A DNA stretch of 64,000 bases from the NCBI RefSeq assembly GCF_025698545.1, contig NC_068565.1:3410001-3474000 (forward strand), written 5' to 3'. The stretch is from Gossypium raimondii. Lineage: Eukaryota > Streptophyta > Magnoliopsida > Malvales > Malvaceae. The translations under genes were made by a program, and so were the position numbers. Under the pieces are notes generated by a model, which worked only from the letters and a program-made list of their open reading frames with translations, ran no database searches and had not been told where the DNA came from. This document shows, piece after piece, positions 25,111 to 38,002 of the stretch. Position 1 is the first letter of the stretch. Each line of letters begins with the position of its first letter.

Positions 25111-25644
25111 AAGAAAATGCTATTTTAATAGAAACTCTTATAAATATTTAAAATTAACTTTTAAATGCATCATATCTTGATCTAAAGTAAAAGTTTTATC
25201 AAAACATGAAAAATCTAACCAATACAGATCAATTCAACCGAACCTCAAGCTATCTATGTGGTTACTTTTAATTTATATATAATTTTAATTACGGTTTAAA
25301 TTTAAATAATTTTTAACAAAATTGTAAATACTTAATATTGAACAAATAGTCAAATTAATGAAATTTTTAATTATGAACAATAACTTAACACATAGGTAGA
25401 AGTTTGTTTTTTTAACTTAATAATATTAATAGCAATTGGACACTATTAATTGTATATGAAAATAATGAAGCTTAAAATTAAAATTTAAAGGTAATATCAT
25501 TGTCAAATTTACTCAAAATTTATTTTTAACTATACTTATCTATTTGGATATGTGACACACATCATAATATACAGTATATATTTATATATAGGCAAAATAA
25601 TATAAAGCTAAAAGGTGAGATAATAAACTGAAATATTTCTAACC

Positions 25645-28600
25645 TTATGCAATATTTGAACTTGTTATAGTAACAGTATCCAATGATGTACTTGGCTCAT
25701 CATTAGAGTTCTCACAGTTATGAACCTCCATTGTTGTTACAAGAAGAAGTTGATGGAATGGCTTAGGAGGCATCTCAAGGAGTTCAACATTAGATTCAAG
25801 CATCTTCAAACTTTACTCATTGCAGGATCAGAAGGTAGTAATTGTATACATCAAAAGGCTGTTATTATCATCTTCTTCACCATTACTTTTTCATCGTCAA
25901 AAACATCTCCCAACTCCAAGTCCTCTCCTTGATCCAATTTGTCATAAATCCAAGATGGAAAATATATTTGACTAGTGTGGTCAGCAAGTCCATTCACGTT
26001 CTTTCTCCTTCCTACCATTTCCATTAGTAACATTCCAAAACTATAGACATCAGCTTTGTATGAGATGCCTCCAAGATTTTTGTAAACCAATTCAGGAGCA
26101 ATATATCCTATCGTTCCTCGTGATGCAGTGAGAGAGATAATACTATCATCTACTGAATACAATTTAGCAAGACCAAAATTTGAAAATTTTGGATTAAAAT
26201 TCTCATCAAGAAGAATATTGTGTAGTTTGATATCAAAATGTAGAATTTGCATGTTACATCCTTGATGCAAGTAGTGAATTCCTTGAGCCACCCCAAGCAG
26301 AACATCAAACATTTTTTTCCAACCCAAAGTGTTCTTATTTTCTTCTGTAAATATGATTTTATCTAAAGATCCATTAGACATATGAAGCCATATACTAGGG
26401 CTTGCTTTGATCCATCCACGCAAAATCCAATAAGTTTTGTCACATTAGCATGATGAATTTTCCCAATAGAAGCAACTTCATTTGTGAAATCTTGCCATTA
26501 CCCTTTGATTTGCCCAACGATTTTACTGCCACATGATGCTTACTATGAAGTTTTCCTTTAAATACAGAACCGTAACCCCCTTGACCTAATTTATTTTTAA
26601 AATTTTTAGTCATTTTTCTATTTTTTTTTAAAAAATACCTTATTAACACCAGATTATTTTAGCTTTAAAGAAATTCTTTAATCGTATCATCCATAGATAA
26701 ATGTCTTCTTCTCCATTTGTACGTAACAAGAGCAAGCAAACAAATTATCCCAGAAAACGACCACAAAAAGTTAACTCCTCCTTGAAAGGATTACAATGCA
26801 ACACGTCAATACTTGTGAAATTAATCAAATAATATATATCTTACATTCTCAAAAAAGTATATAATGTGATAGCTTTATGCTCTTTTATAATTAACTACTA
26901 CTTGAAAGAGGGGCATATTTCACTACTTTATGGAATTAATTTAGAAATAACAGTTAGTTTGTTAGATAGCATCATTGATGCCTTGCGTTTACTCTTCTAT
27001 ACCAAATGAAAAACTTTGAAAGGCCATTGAGAACCCAAGAAAAATAATTTCGAATTATGTGTTATGTTTATATACTAGTAGGTGCACCTCAACAAATTCA
27101 AACTTAGAAATTCACACACAAAGAAGTAAATCAATAAATCATGCAAATTGGATACCAATTAATTTAACCTCACCATGGTCCATCAAGGATACTCAACTTT
27201 TATATTCATGTCAAATATACTTGAAGAAGGACAAAGTACAAATATAATAACCTTCAATCTTCATTAATGAAACAAAGTCTATAATCACCAAAAGATGCAA
27301 GACAACCCAAAAAAAAAGACAATGGATCGATTCAAGAGCTTAACTTTGTTGAATGTTTTAGCAATATGAATATTCACCAAACTTACAACCTGTGAAAGTT
27401 CTAAACAAGACCATTATGAACACAAACTTAACCAAAAACCCAACATCTTTCTTTACTTGACAAAAAAATATTCTTTCGTATAAGTAGAAGAAGATTGTTT
27501 TCGGCATTCAAACTCCTTAAAGAATGCTATAGATTTATCAGTTTTGCAGTGAAATTAAATATGAACTTGTATAGTACGATAGACTCCTTATTCTTTTTCC
27601 CCAAGAATATTGCTAATATCTTTTCTTAACCAGTGCTAGAATTTGTATCTGAAAAATGCAAATCTGCAAATCCAAAATTAACAATACCTGTTATTGCCAA
27701 ACAGAGAATATAAGTTCCTGTAAAAAAACCACGAATAAAAACGAAATATCATTATTTCAAGAGAGCAGCGAAATAGTAAAATCAAAGCACTTCTAAATTC
27801 TAATGAATTTTGGGAAGCATACTTCTTGGCATAGAATCGTTGATATCGTAGTAGACATGGGGGCCGTGGAAAAGGAAATATACAAAGCTGTCCATATAGT
27901 TTCTGAAGGCAAATTTCAAGTTTGACAATCTGGATTATATATTCAACAAATCAAAGTAAAATTAATAAAGGGGTGTAAAGGAAAATTCCAAATTTGTGTA
28001 AAAAAATCAATGGAAGGTAATCTAAAACATTATATTCTATTTTGTGGTATATGCTCAAAAAATTACAACAATTCTTTACATATTTTTGTTTGCAAAAAGT
28101 ATGCAACATGTATTACAGTATAAGAGTTTTAGTTGACAAAATTATTTAATATAATGAAAGGTGAGACAAAATTTATTCAAATTATTTAATCCAAAATAAA
28201 AATATACATTATAGCATTAAAAGACTGCGAAAAAAATAAACTCATCCACAACGGTGGAATATTTACGTACTGCCAACTAAATTGCGAAAAAAAGTAACAT
28301 AAAATAAAATAAAAAATAAAGGTAGGTCATACAAAAAGAAAGGGAAAAAGATAGTGGTTCATAATCATAAGTATCATAATAATAATATACAGAACTAAGA
28401 GGAAGAGAGTTGCAATCATCCGTGTCCAAGCTCGCATCAACCTTTCGTATTATATAATTTTCGTAAAAGATTTGTTGGACAGAGAATTTCCCTCCTCTCT
28501 CAACCAAAGTGGTGCGATTATGGTTCTCACACTAAAATTCAAAGCCATAATGACCACACTGGGAAGGTTAGTTTTTTAATCGGAATGAAAAACTGATATT

Positions 28601-28739
28601 CAAATTCCCACAAAAAGTAGAGCCACAATCTTGGTTAATAAGATGCCGAGCAAAGCAAGCACAGGAATAGATTTACAGATGAAGCAAAAGCGGCCATTAG
28701 GTGAACAAACAATGGTAGTATTGCTTTTAATTTTGGCAT
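25645..28739 (-). pseudogene. LRK10L-type receptor kinase, unit B (broken)
   Basis: Kinase exon about 26800-25645, exon 3 27717-27688 (30 nt), exon 2 27929-27823, ectodomain 28739-28280. Exons 2 and 3 are intact with good splice sites. The kinase has frameshifts near 26485 ('cttgccattacc', two bases shorter than the intact gene), near 26385 (one extra base) and near 25825. The ectodomain is broken between 28635 and 28507, and its C-terminal half is deleted, so exon sequence runs straight into intron-like DNA near 28300. The frame 25851-26423 still shows 'HFDIK', a degraded 'SNFGL' and 'APELVYKN'. Confidence 0.85.
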
Positions 28740-29139
28740 GCTAAAATTTTGGGTAGGATTGAAGAACAACAATGGGAGCAAGGAAATATGTAAGAAAACT
28801 TTATTGTGAGAGGAAGCATTATTGAGGACTGAAGACCCCAATCAAAGCATATCAGATTCCAAGAACAGAGCCAGGATTACGTCACCAGGGAGACCAAGGG
28901 AGCAAGACTTTTCAATAACAAAAAAATCTTTTGTTTTAAGAATAAAACTTCATAAATAAAAAAGAAAACTTTTTCTTTTGTAATTTTTAAAAGGTACAAA
29001 TACCAAAACTTGAATTTAAAAATAGATTTAGAGTTAGTTTCATTTTAAATGAAGTCAATTTAGCATTGAATTGATCATGGATCAAAGTTAGTGAAACAAT
29101 ATTTAATTCTAAAAAAAGTTTTAAGTCTTAGGCTTGTTT

Positions 29140-30330
29140 TCGACCCAACTCTCAAGAGCACATTTTTTCTTATTCAAAAATAATAAAATATTTAAAATAT
29201 TTTTAATTAATATTTTATATATACTTTATAATTAAATTTAAATTTAAAAAAATATTTTTTTTACTATTTAAATTAAATTTGAATTGAGCCGATCTAGATA
29301 CGAAAATACTTATCCAAGCCTAACTCAAATTGAATTGAGTTGTATGGGGTCACAGCTGTAGTTTAGCAGAGTTTGTTGAAATTGAAGGTGTGTAAAGTTG
29401 AATGATCAGATAGGGATTTATGAAAATGAAAACGAAGGTAAGTTTAATTTTTGAACTAATATAAGATGTGATTGAAGCCCATTCTTTTACGAACTTTGGG
29501 CCCGATTCAGCACCCATTCATTTATTTTAATTCTTGGCACTAAATTTATTTTAATTCTACATACCTTCCGTATTGTTATTTAGGGATAATATAGTTAAGT
29601 GCACTTCAGTACATATTTGTTTTGGTCTATTTTCACACCTGAATTTAACTATTAGGTATATTTTAATTTTTTAAATTGAAAAATATGAAAATTTTATGAT
29701 GCGACTCTATGAGATTGTGCTACATCATCACTTAAAAATTAAAAAGTTATTTATATAAATTTTTAGAAGATGACGTGGTACAATCTCTAAGTGCCATGTC
29801 CATTATTTAATAATCGGATTGGTGGTTAAATCACTCAAACCACTAGTTCTCCATTCAACCAGTTTGATTAGTTTGACTGCCGGACCAACAATAATTAAAT
29901 AAATCATTAAACATTCATAAAAATCTAAAAAACAATAAAAGAAATTTTTGTTAAACCGATTAATCATGGTCAACAGTTGGGGGTTTTCTCAATTTTCAAT
30001 TTTTACCAATTTCAAGCAATTTCTTATTAAATTGATTCAATTTCTTTGTTCAAACCATCATACCAATCGAGTCTCAGTTCAATCAGTCTGATCATTATTC
30101 CATGTGAGATATTAAAATAAAAAAATTTACCCTCTTTCAAATCACTTGTAACAAAACTCTAAAAATTCGGGATAAAACACAAAAAATTTAAGATCCCAAA
30201 TAAAATAAACGCATTAAAAATATTATTTGTACAGGTAGTAATGCAGCCAATTAGTCTAGATATGTTTCAAATCAATTGGTTTGATTCAATACAAAGCCTA
30301 AATTATAGTAAATTTTATTTGCTCGATTAA
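29140..30330. repeat. LRK10L promoter-side block, copy 1 of 3
   Basis: This block is closely similar to 42720-43920 and 62180-63430. Shared landmarks in order are 'tagtttagcagagtttgttgaa', 'agatgtgattgaagccc', 'cattcatttattttaattcttggca', 'gtgcacttcagtacat', 'ccatgtccattatt' and 'catcccatgtgagatatt'-type segments. It lies between the 5' end of one unit and the 3' block of the next. No coding potential is seen. High similarity between the three copies suggests relatively late segmental duplication. Confidence 0.75.
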
Positions 30331-30349
30331 TAGAATTTATTTAAAAAGA

Positions 30350-30625
30350 GCCAAATGAAAACCACTATACAACTTTATGAAGTCGGCAACACATCCAACA
30401 CTCAAAGCACAAAGAAACTAGATGTCAACAATAAAACAATAATGCCAACATTCTCAAACATGTCAACAAAAATATTCTAAAAAAAAGGAAATAGGACATC
30501 CCACCTGGAGTGTTGAAATTCTTGGACTCAGTCGTTATAACAACAAAAAAGGAAATAAGACATCCAACATTCTCATCACAATGCATTTTCCTCTTACTCA
30601 CCAACAACCTCTGCAGTGCGATAAC
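30350..30625 (-). repeat. Recurrent 3'-flank block (copy 3)
   Basis: This is the probable 3'UTR exon of a unit whose kinase lies at higher coordinates but is now missing. From the acceptor-like 'attg/cgCAG' the minus-strand frame stays open for about 60 codons ('..GCLISFFVVIT..'), as in copies 1, 5 and 6. Confidence 0.55.
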
Positions 30626-31106
30626 ACAATTAGAGGCTATTGTGATAGCAACTTTTATAAATATTCAAAAATTAACTTTTAAACACATCTTGTCTTAATA
30701 TAAGGTAAAGGGTTGATTCAAACATAAAATTTTAACCAATTCATCTCACCTCAATTCAATTGATCACATAACTAAATTGATACGAAAATCTATTCATACA
30801 ATGTACATTTAATTTATTTATGATTTCAATTATGGTTTAAATTTAAATATTTTTAACAAAAATTTTAAATATTTAATATTGAACAAATAGTCAAATTTCA
30901 AAATTATGAACAATAACTTAACACATAGGTAAAAGTTTTTTTTTTACTTAATAATATTATTAGCAATCGGACATTATTAAATTGTATATGAAAATAATTA
31001 AGCTTAAAAATTAAAATTTAAAGGTAATATCATTGTGAAATTTACTCAAATTTTATAATATAGTTATTTATGTACAAATGTGACACACATAATAAGATAA
31101 TTATAA

Positions 31107-32090
31107 CACTCCTAACCCGTATCTATCACTGAAACAAGGTTACGGAGCATTACCAGAGTTTACAAATCAAATAAACAGACATTTCAAACATTTCATATCA
31201 TATAATATTCATGTCAGAAATCAATCGAAAACAAATATATTGTCATTTATACGAGCCCTCGAGGCCCAAAATATGCGATAGAAACAAGTTGGGATACTCA
31301 AAGAATTTTTTAGAAAACATTGAAATTTTTCAAAGTTGTAAGGGTCACACGCCCATATGGGCATTCGAAATAGGGGCATACGGCCGTGTCCCAGCCCGTG
31401 TCTGTGCTCGTGTAACTCTCTGACTTGGGTCACACGGCCAAGCCACACACTCGTGTACTAGGCCGTGTGAGCATACTGACTTGCATTATTAAGAAGATAT
31501 AGGGGGCACACGACCGTGCCACATAGCCGTGTGTCACATACGGTTGAGACACACGCCCATGTCCCTACTATAGGTGTCCATGGGCCGGGTGGCCCGGCCC
31601 GACCTGACGGCCCGCCCGAAATATGGGAGGGTTCGGGCAAAAATATAGGCCCGAAATATGGGTTTAGGGAAAAAAATGAGGCCAGTTTCGGGCCTCGGGC
31701 ACCACTTTTTTGGCCCGGGCCCGGCCCGAATATAATAAATATTTATTTTTTTATTCTTTCAATTTTAAAATATTTTTAAAATACTTTTTTTAATTTTTAT
31801 TTTTAAAATAATTTTTTGGTGTTTATTAAAAAATGGGCCGGGCCGGACTTGGGCTTAGGAATTTTTCTGGCCGGCCTGGACAAAATTTTATGCCCATATT
31901 CCGGGCTAGACTGGGCCTAGGCCTAGGTCACGGGCAAAAAAAATTTCTGGGCCCAGCCCGGCCCATGGACACCTCTAGTCTCTACCCGTGTGGACGAAAA
32001 TAAGCCATTTTCCAAACCATATTTCTCATCCAATTTGATACTAACCTAAACACAACAATTTGCATATAACCAAGTCATACTAAATTAGAA
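31107..32090 (+). mobile_element. LTR fragment with nested hAT-type element
   Basis: It begins near 'taacactcctaacccgtatc', the form of a 5' LTR terminus (TGTAACACCCC...) with its first bases mutated. It continues 'ggttacggagcattaccagag', then many 'cacacg/cgtgtg' words. It is interrupted at 31569-31977 by another element and resumes at 31978 ('gtctctacccgtgtgg'). No internal retroelement domains are seen. The 3' end is unclear near 32090. Confidence 0.6.
31569..31977. mobile_element. Non-autonomous hAT-type element, 409 bp
   Basis: Terminal inverted repeats are TATAGGTGTCCATGGGCC and, at the other end read inverted, TAGAGGTGTCCATGGGCC. An imperfect 8-bp target duplication flanks it: GTCCCTAC (31561-31568) and GTCTCTAC (31978-31985). 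The interior is 'ggcccggg'-rich near both ends with an AT-rich core and has no transposase frame. The 8-bp duplication fits the hAT superfamily. Confidence 0.8.
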
Positions 32091-32229
32091 ATGCTTTTTA
32101 GTTTTTTAGTTTTTTTTCATTTGATTGTTAGATTTTCATAAATTTTAGATGCAAAATCATGATACTTGATTAGTATCATAAAATTTAATTGTGAAAAAAA
32201 AAGTAACATAAAATAAAAGAATAAAAAAA

Positions 32230-32550
32230 CAAAGATAGATGTTGTAACTAAAAATTCGAGTCTGACACTTAAAATGCAAACTGAAATTATTAAAGGAACA
32301 GACACATCTTTAAACCAAACTTTGTAATAGAAACACCCACCCATCTTATATCTTTAAACCAAACTTACACTAGTTTGGTGCACCAAACTTCCCATTTCTA
32401 TTTGGGATATCAATGGAAACACCCACCCATCAGTCTGATGCACACCAAACTAGTCTTTAGCTTTAATTGGGATTAATATTTTATTTTTGATCAATTTTTA
32501 CACTTTTTTTTTTGGGAAACACCTCAATCAAAGCACATCTGATTTTATAA
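32230..32550 (-). pseudogene. LRK10L remnant: exon 1 tail joined to promoter
   Basis: Minus-strand 32345-32290 retains the exon 1 end ('FYYKVWFKDV', compare the intact gene's '[11 protein letters not shown]') with its donor region. Directly upstream, 32440-32545 matches the promoter segment seen at 58995-59100 ('gggaaacacctcaatcaaag'). Nearly all of exon 1 has been deleted between them. A short duplicated 'aaacacccacccatc' (near 32330 and 32415) marks the joint. Confidence 0.55.
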
Positions 32551-32559
32551 AATACTTTT

Positions 32560-34183
32560 GATTGTTGTGTTCTGTCATACCCGTATCTTTATTTTTAAAA
32601 TTATCATATCATGCCGTACCCTCATTACATATATGTATTTGTGCTTCATAAGTAGGTTTTAAATGTTATTTTAGAATAATTATATATGTCTTCATTTATT
32701 TTGCATGAGTTTAAAATAATAAAATTTAAATATAGAATATAAATTCTAATTAGTTTGCATACAAAATTATTTAACTAAATTTAGATTCAAATCTAAAATC
32801 TAAATCTAAATTTTAATTATCATAACAATCAACTTAAATTAATTCAAAAGCTTAAATTTGAAAATACATGCGTTTCATTTTAAATGAAGTCTAGCTTAGC
32901 ACAGTTAAATATCAAAAGTCTATAAAAGTTGAATCATTAGATTGGATTATATGTGTGCTTGAGTAATTACTTATTTTGCCTGACTTGAAGCCCATTTTTT
33001 GGAATTTCGAGTCTCTTTAGTTACTTTTTGAATATTAAATATTACAATTATTTAAATTTATTTTTTATCAAAATATTTTTTTAGAATAAAACTTCATAAA
33101 TCAAAAGATCCTAAGTCACAACGTATCACTAAGTCACAATGCATCAGGCTTACACTAATACACCTAGTACCGATTCTTAGTTATGTCTTTGAAATATCTT
33201 CATAAAAGCATGTGCTAAAACTTTTAGATTCTAAACAAATTCGATTGTCTCAATTTTATTTATTTAAAATCAAAATTATATATATATATATTTATTTAGC
33301 TCATTTAAATGATATTTATTTAAAATGAATTAAATGAGAATCATTAAACAATTTTATAAAGTTGACAACACATCTAATATTTAAAGCACAAAAAAATTCG
33401 ATATGTCAATTACAACAAAACAATAATACCAACATTCTCAAATACGGCAACAAAATTGTTCTAAAAACAAAAGATAAGGCATCGCAACTAGAATGTACAA
33501 ATATTTGGATTCAATCATTATAACAACAAAAAAGGAAACAAAACATCAAACATCCTCATCACAATGGATTCTTCGGTGACTCGCCAACAACCTCTGCAAT
33601 GCAATAATACAAAAGGAGGTTATTGTGATAGCAACTCTTACAATTATTCAGAAATTAACTTTTAGATGCACTCAATCTAAGGCAAAGGGTTTATCCAAAC
33701 ATGAAAATTTTAACCAACTTAATTCAATTCAATTCAACTCAAACCTCAATCTATCTATGTAGTTTACTTTTAATTTATATATAATTTCGATTATGGTTTA
33801 AATTTAAATATTTTTTGACAAAAATATAAATAGAACAAATAGTGATATTAATGAAAATTTGTAATTATGAACAATAACTTAACGCATAGGTAAAAGCTTT
33901 TTCTTTAACTGAATAATATTATTAGCAATAGTACATTATTAATTGTATGTGAAAATAATGAAGCTTAAAAATTAAAATTTAAAGATAATATCATTGTCAA
34001 ATTTACTCAAAATTTATTTTTAACTATAGTTATCTATGTACATATGTGACACACATAATAAGATACTTATATATAATAATAATAATAATAAGGCAAAATA
34101 ATACAAAACCAAAAGGTAAGACAATGAAGTGAAATATTTCTAACCTTATGCAATATTTGAAATTGTTATAATAACAGTATCCA
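32560..34183 (-). repeat. LRK10L flank with 3' block (copy 4) and kinase stub
   Basis: It contains the recurrent 3' block at 33360-33615. It also has the region before it up to 34183, where the last bases of a kinase 3' end ('taaccttatgcaatatttgaa...agtatccaacg') are present and then stop abruptly. The kinase exon itself is absent. The rest (32560-33350) is AT-rich flank also seen near 60160-60380 and 61930-62100. Confidence 0.55.
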
Positions 34184-35693
34184 ACGAAAATTAGACATCA
34201 ACAGAATGATTACGTAAAACTTAAATCCAATTGTTACATAATATGAAAAATAAAATAATTATATTATGTAAATAGATCATTCTGATTACAATGAATAATA
34301 ATCCTTACAAAAAAATTAATAATTCAAAACTATAAACAATAATTTATAAACGATATTAAAATAAAAATATTAGAATTTTAATATACAAAATTTATATAGA
34401 AATATTTTTGAAGTTTTACATCAATTTAAAAAAATTGAAATTGGTAAACGTCCACACTTCAAAAATCATTTTTGATTTTATCCTTGTTAATAATTTTCTA
34501 TCGATTTACAAAAAAATAATAATGAAAATACAGACAATATCTCACAAAAACATTTTGTATTAAAATAAAGATTTAATTCTTGTTTTCGAAATCGTAACGG
34601 GTTTGTTTGATCAAATACCTGTTAAAGTATCGGTTCAAAGAGAGGTAAAAATTTGATTGACTCGTGAGTCAGTATGAACTAGTTGAATCAATTTAAAAAT
34701 CAATTGAATAGATGATTGAATCAGTTGAACTATATTTTATAATTTTTAATAATTTTTAATTATTTAATTTGAACCAGACGAATTAAATGGTTTGACTAGT
34801 TTGGCCAAGGTTGCTCAAATGGAACTAAACAGATTAGTCATATCAATTAAATTGGAAACTTATATAGTGTTGATTCAAAAAATAAAATATTGAATCAATT
34901 AATTTGAGAACTGATACAAACCTATTGAACCAAATAAAAAAATTAATTAAACTTAATTTTAGTATTTTTATTTTAATAATTTATTTAATCATTAAGATTA
35001 ATTAGAACAATGAACCAATGATTTAAATTTCGTCATAATCTAATTCTAAAAATTGTGGATTTGAGCGCTCCCAAATTTCCCTTCGCTTTCTCTCTCTCTC
35101 TCTGTTCTTCAACATCGTGTTTAGATCCGTCCCTCCCATCCTTGAAAGATTCCGTCTTTGACCCTTCTTCGTTGAATCTATCAAACAAATTAGGGTTCCG
35201 ATCTGTTACTTGTTGTGTTCGTTTAAAAAAAATTTCTTTGCCTCAAAATTTCATCTTCAGAAAAAGAAAAAAGAGAGAGAGAGAGAGAGAGAGTTTTCGA
35301 TTTTCCTTGATTTTGCTTGAGATTTATGTTCTAATCTGAAATTCATTACCTTAATGATTTGCTATATCGGTTCGATCTCCATTACGATTGCTTGATTTTG
35401 TATCGGATTTGGGGTTAAATCCAAGCTTGGGCGTTTTTACATTAAATCAGTAACCATCGGCCCAAACTCTACGCCTCTTTCTATCTGGAAAATTTTTACA
35501 TTAAAACAAACGGAGTTTGAAAGTTAAAAATTGACATTCCATTGAGTTTAAGTTTGAAAGTTTGGCTCAACTCACCGATTACACCCGCTTACATGAAGTA
35601 GAAGCCCTTATTACATCGATACATCTGTGTGTGTGTGTGTGTGTTTTCCGCTTCCTCTTCTTTCTTTGTGTGTGTTTTCCGCTTACATGAAGT
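34184..35693. other. Foreign 1.5-kb segment replacing the unit D kinase
   Basis: This segment sits where the kinase exon of unit D should be and is unlike any other LRK10L unit. Its first 850 bp are AT-rich. From about 35050 it looks like a plant 5' leader: CT repeat (35085-35103), 'acccttcttcgttgaatc', 'ttagggttccgatctg', and a GA repeat (35273-35293). It ends in a GT repeat (35625-35643) with a 17-bp direct repeat CCGCTTACATGAAGTAG at 35585-35601 and 35679-35695. The frame 35055-35339 has no recognisable domain. Origin is unknown. Confidence 0.5.
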
Positions 35694-38002
35694 AGGTGCA
35701 CCTCAACAAATTCAAACTTAGAAATTCACACACAAAGAAGTAAATCAATAAATCATGCAAATTGGATACCAATTAATTTAACCTCACCATGGTCCATCAA
35801 GGATACTCAACTTTTATATTCATGTCAAATATACTTTGAAGAAGGACAAAGTACAAATATGATAACCTTCAATCTTCATAAATGAAACACAAGTCCAGAA
35901 TCACCAAAAGATGCAAGACAACCAAAAAAAAAAAAAAAGAATTGATCGATTCAAGAGCTAACTTTGTTGGATGTTTTAGCAAACTACCTGTGAAAGTTCT
36001 AAACAAGATCATTATGAACACAAACTTAACCAAAACTCCAACATCTTTCTTTACTTGACAGAAATGTTCTTTCATATAATAGAAGAAGATTGTTTTCAGC
36101 ATTCAAACTCCTTAAAGAATGCTATAGAATTCTTAGTTTTGCAGTGAAATTACATATAAACTTGTATAGCATGATAGGCTCCTAATTCCTTTTTTTTCTC
36201 CCAGAATATAGCTAATATTTTTTCTCAACTAGTGCTAGAATTTGTATCTGCGCAAATGAAAATCTGCAAATCTAAAATTAAATATACCGTTATTGCCCAA
36301 CAGAGAATATACGTTCCTGTAAAAAAACACCACGAATAAAAACGAAATATAATTATTTCAAGAAAGCAATGAAACAGCACTATCAAAGCACATCTAATGA
36401 ATTTTGGGAAGCATACTTCTTGGTCGATACAATGAATCGTAGACATGGAAAGGGAAATGTTCAAAGGAAATTTCCAACCCTGACAATCTGAATTATATAT
36501 TCAACAAATCAAAGTAAAATTAATAAAGGGGTGTAAAGGAAAATTCCAAAGTTGTGTAAAGAAAATCAATGTAAGGTAATTTAAAACATTATATTCTGTT
36601 TTGTGGTATATGCTAAAATATTACAACAATTGTTTACATATATATTTTTGGTAAAAAGTATGCAATGTCTATTGCAGTACTAAGAGTTTTAGGTAACGAA
36701 AGTTATTTTATATAATGAAAGGTGAGACAAATTTTATTTAAATTAATTAATACAAAATACAAGTTATAGCATTAAAAGATTTTTTTTATTATGCTATAAA
36801 AGAATTTTGCGATAAAATTTAACTCATCCACAATGGTGGAATTTTGCGTACTACCAACTAAATTGAGAATTCATGATATCTCTTCTTCAGATATATCAAA
36901 ATAAAGATAATATACTTAAAAGACAAACATTATATGTTAATAAGTTTAACAGAATCTAGAAACATCATGGTTGTAAAAACATAATAAAATTTAATTGCCA
37001 AAAATGTGAATACAATAAAAGGAGAAAAAACACAGCAGAGGCAGTTGCACATTGATCTGTCCATGCCTCAGTTCGCCTATTTCTTATTAGTACAACCGAG
37101 ATTGGATATGGGTTTTTTTCATTTTAGCCCACGTTGAATTCAATTTAAAGGAAAATATTTTTAAATTTAAATTTAATTGTATATAATCAATAAAAATACA
37201 TTTAATTTTATTAATATATATAGTCAAAACATGCAATTTTGAACAGTTGAAAAATAAAAAAAAATTCTAGTAATTACTGTTAAATAAAAATGGAAAAGTC
37301 TTTTGAATATTATCTTGGTTGATATTGTATTATTGTCAATGCAAGAGGATATGAGTTTGAGTACGCTGAAGCGCGTTACCCTTATATTTATGGGTTGAAG
37401 AGGGACTATCGATAATTTTAAGTATTATATAAAAAAATAGATTTTATCAAACAAAAGCATGATGTTTAATTTTAGGTCTTCATAAATTTTAGGCACAAAA
37501 ACATGATACTTAATTAGCATGATAAAATTTAATAGCGAAAAAAGGTAACATAAAATAAAAGAAAAAAAGGTAGGTCATACAAAAAGCAAAGACAAATATT
37601 GTAACTAAAAATTTCAGTCTGATGATATAATTAGTGATCCCGCCACTCAGAATGTAAATTAAAATCATTCAAAAAACTTATACACCATTAAATGAAACTT
37701 TGTCTTTGTCGCATTCGATGTGGTAGCATACACTCCATCCATCCCAAGCACCTTCTAATAATTTAGAATAGATATCTATCGTTGACATACTTGATGTATT
37801 ATAAATCATAATCGAAACCTCTACTTTCATTGTACAAGCTTGATTTATATCAGTTGGGTAAGTATTTCTATTTAAAAAATAGAAATGGGAAGTTGGAAGA
37901 GAAGAGGAAGTACTAATTTTGATGGTACAACGAGAAGCCTCAATTTATAGGTTTCGTGTAGTCCACAACATACATGATGTTAGCCTTTAACTCACTACCA
38001 TT

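Noticed and set aside
31221-31779. Overlapping frames on both strands with Arg/Pro/Gly-rich translations
   Set aside because: They are produced by 'cacacg/cgtgtg' words of the LTR fragment and the GC-rich ends of the hAT element.
35055-35339. 94-residue frame starting 'MDLSAPKFPFAFSLS'
   Set aside because: It resembles a transcribed leader, with CT and GA repeats read as Ser/Leu and Arg/Glu. No domain or continuation exon was found. It is kept only as an unexplained segment.
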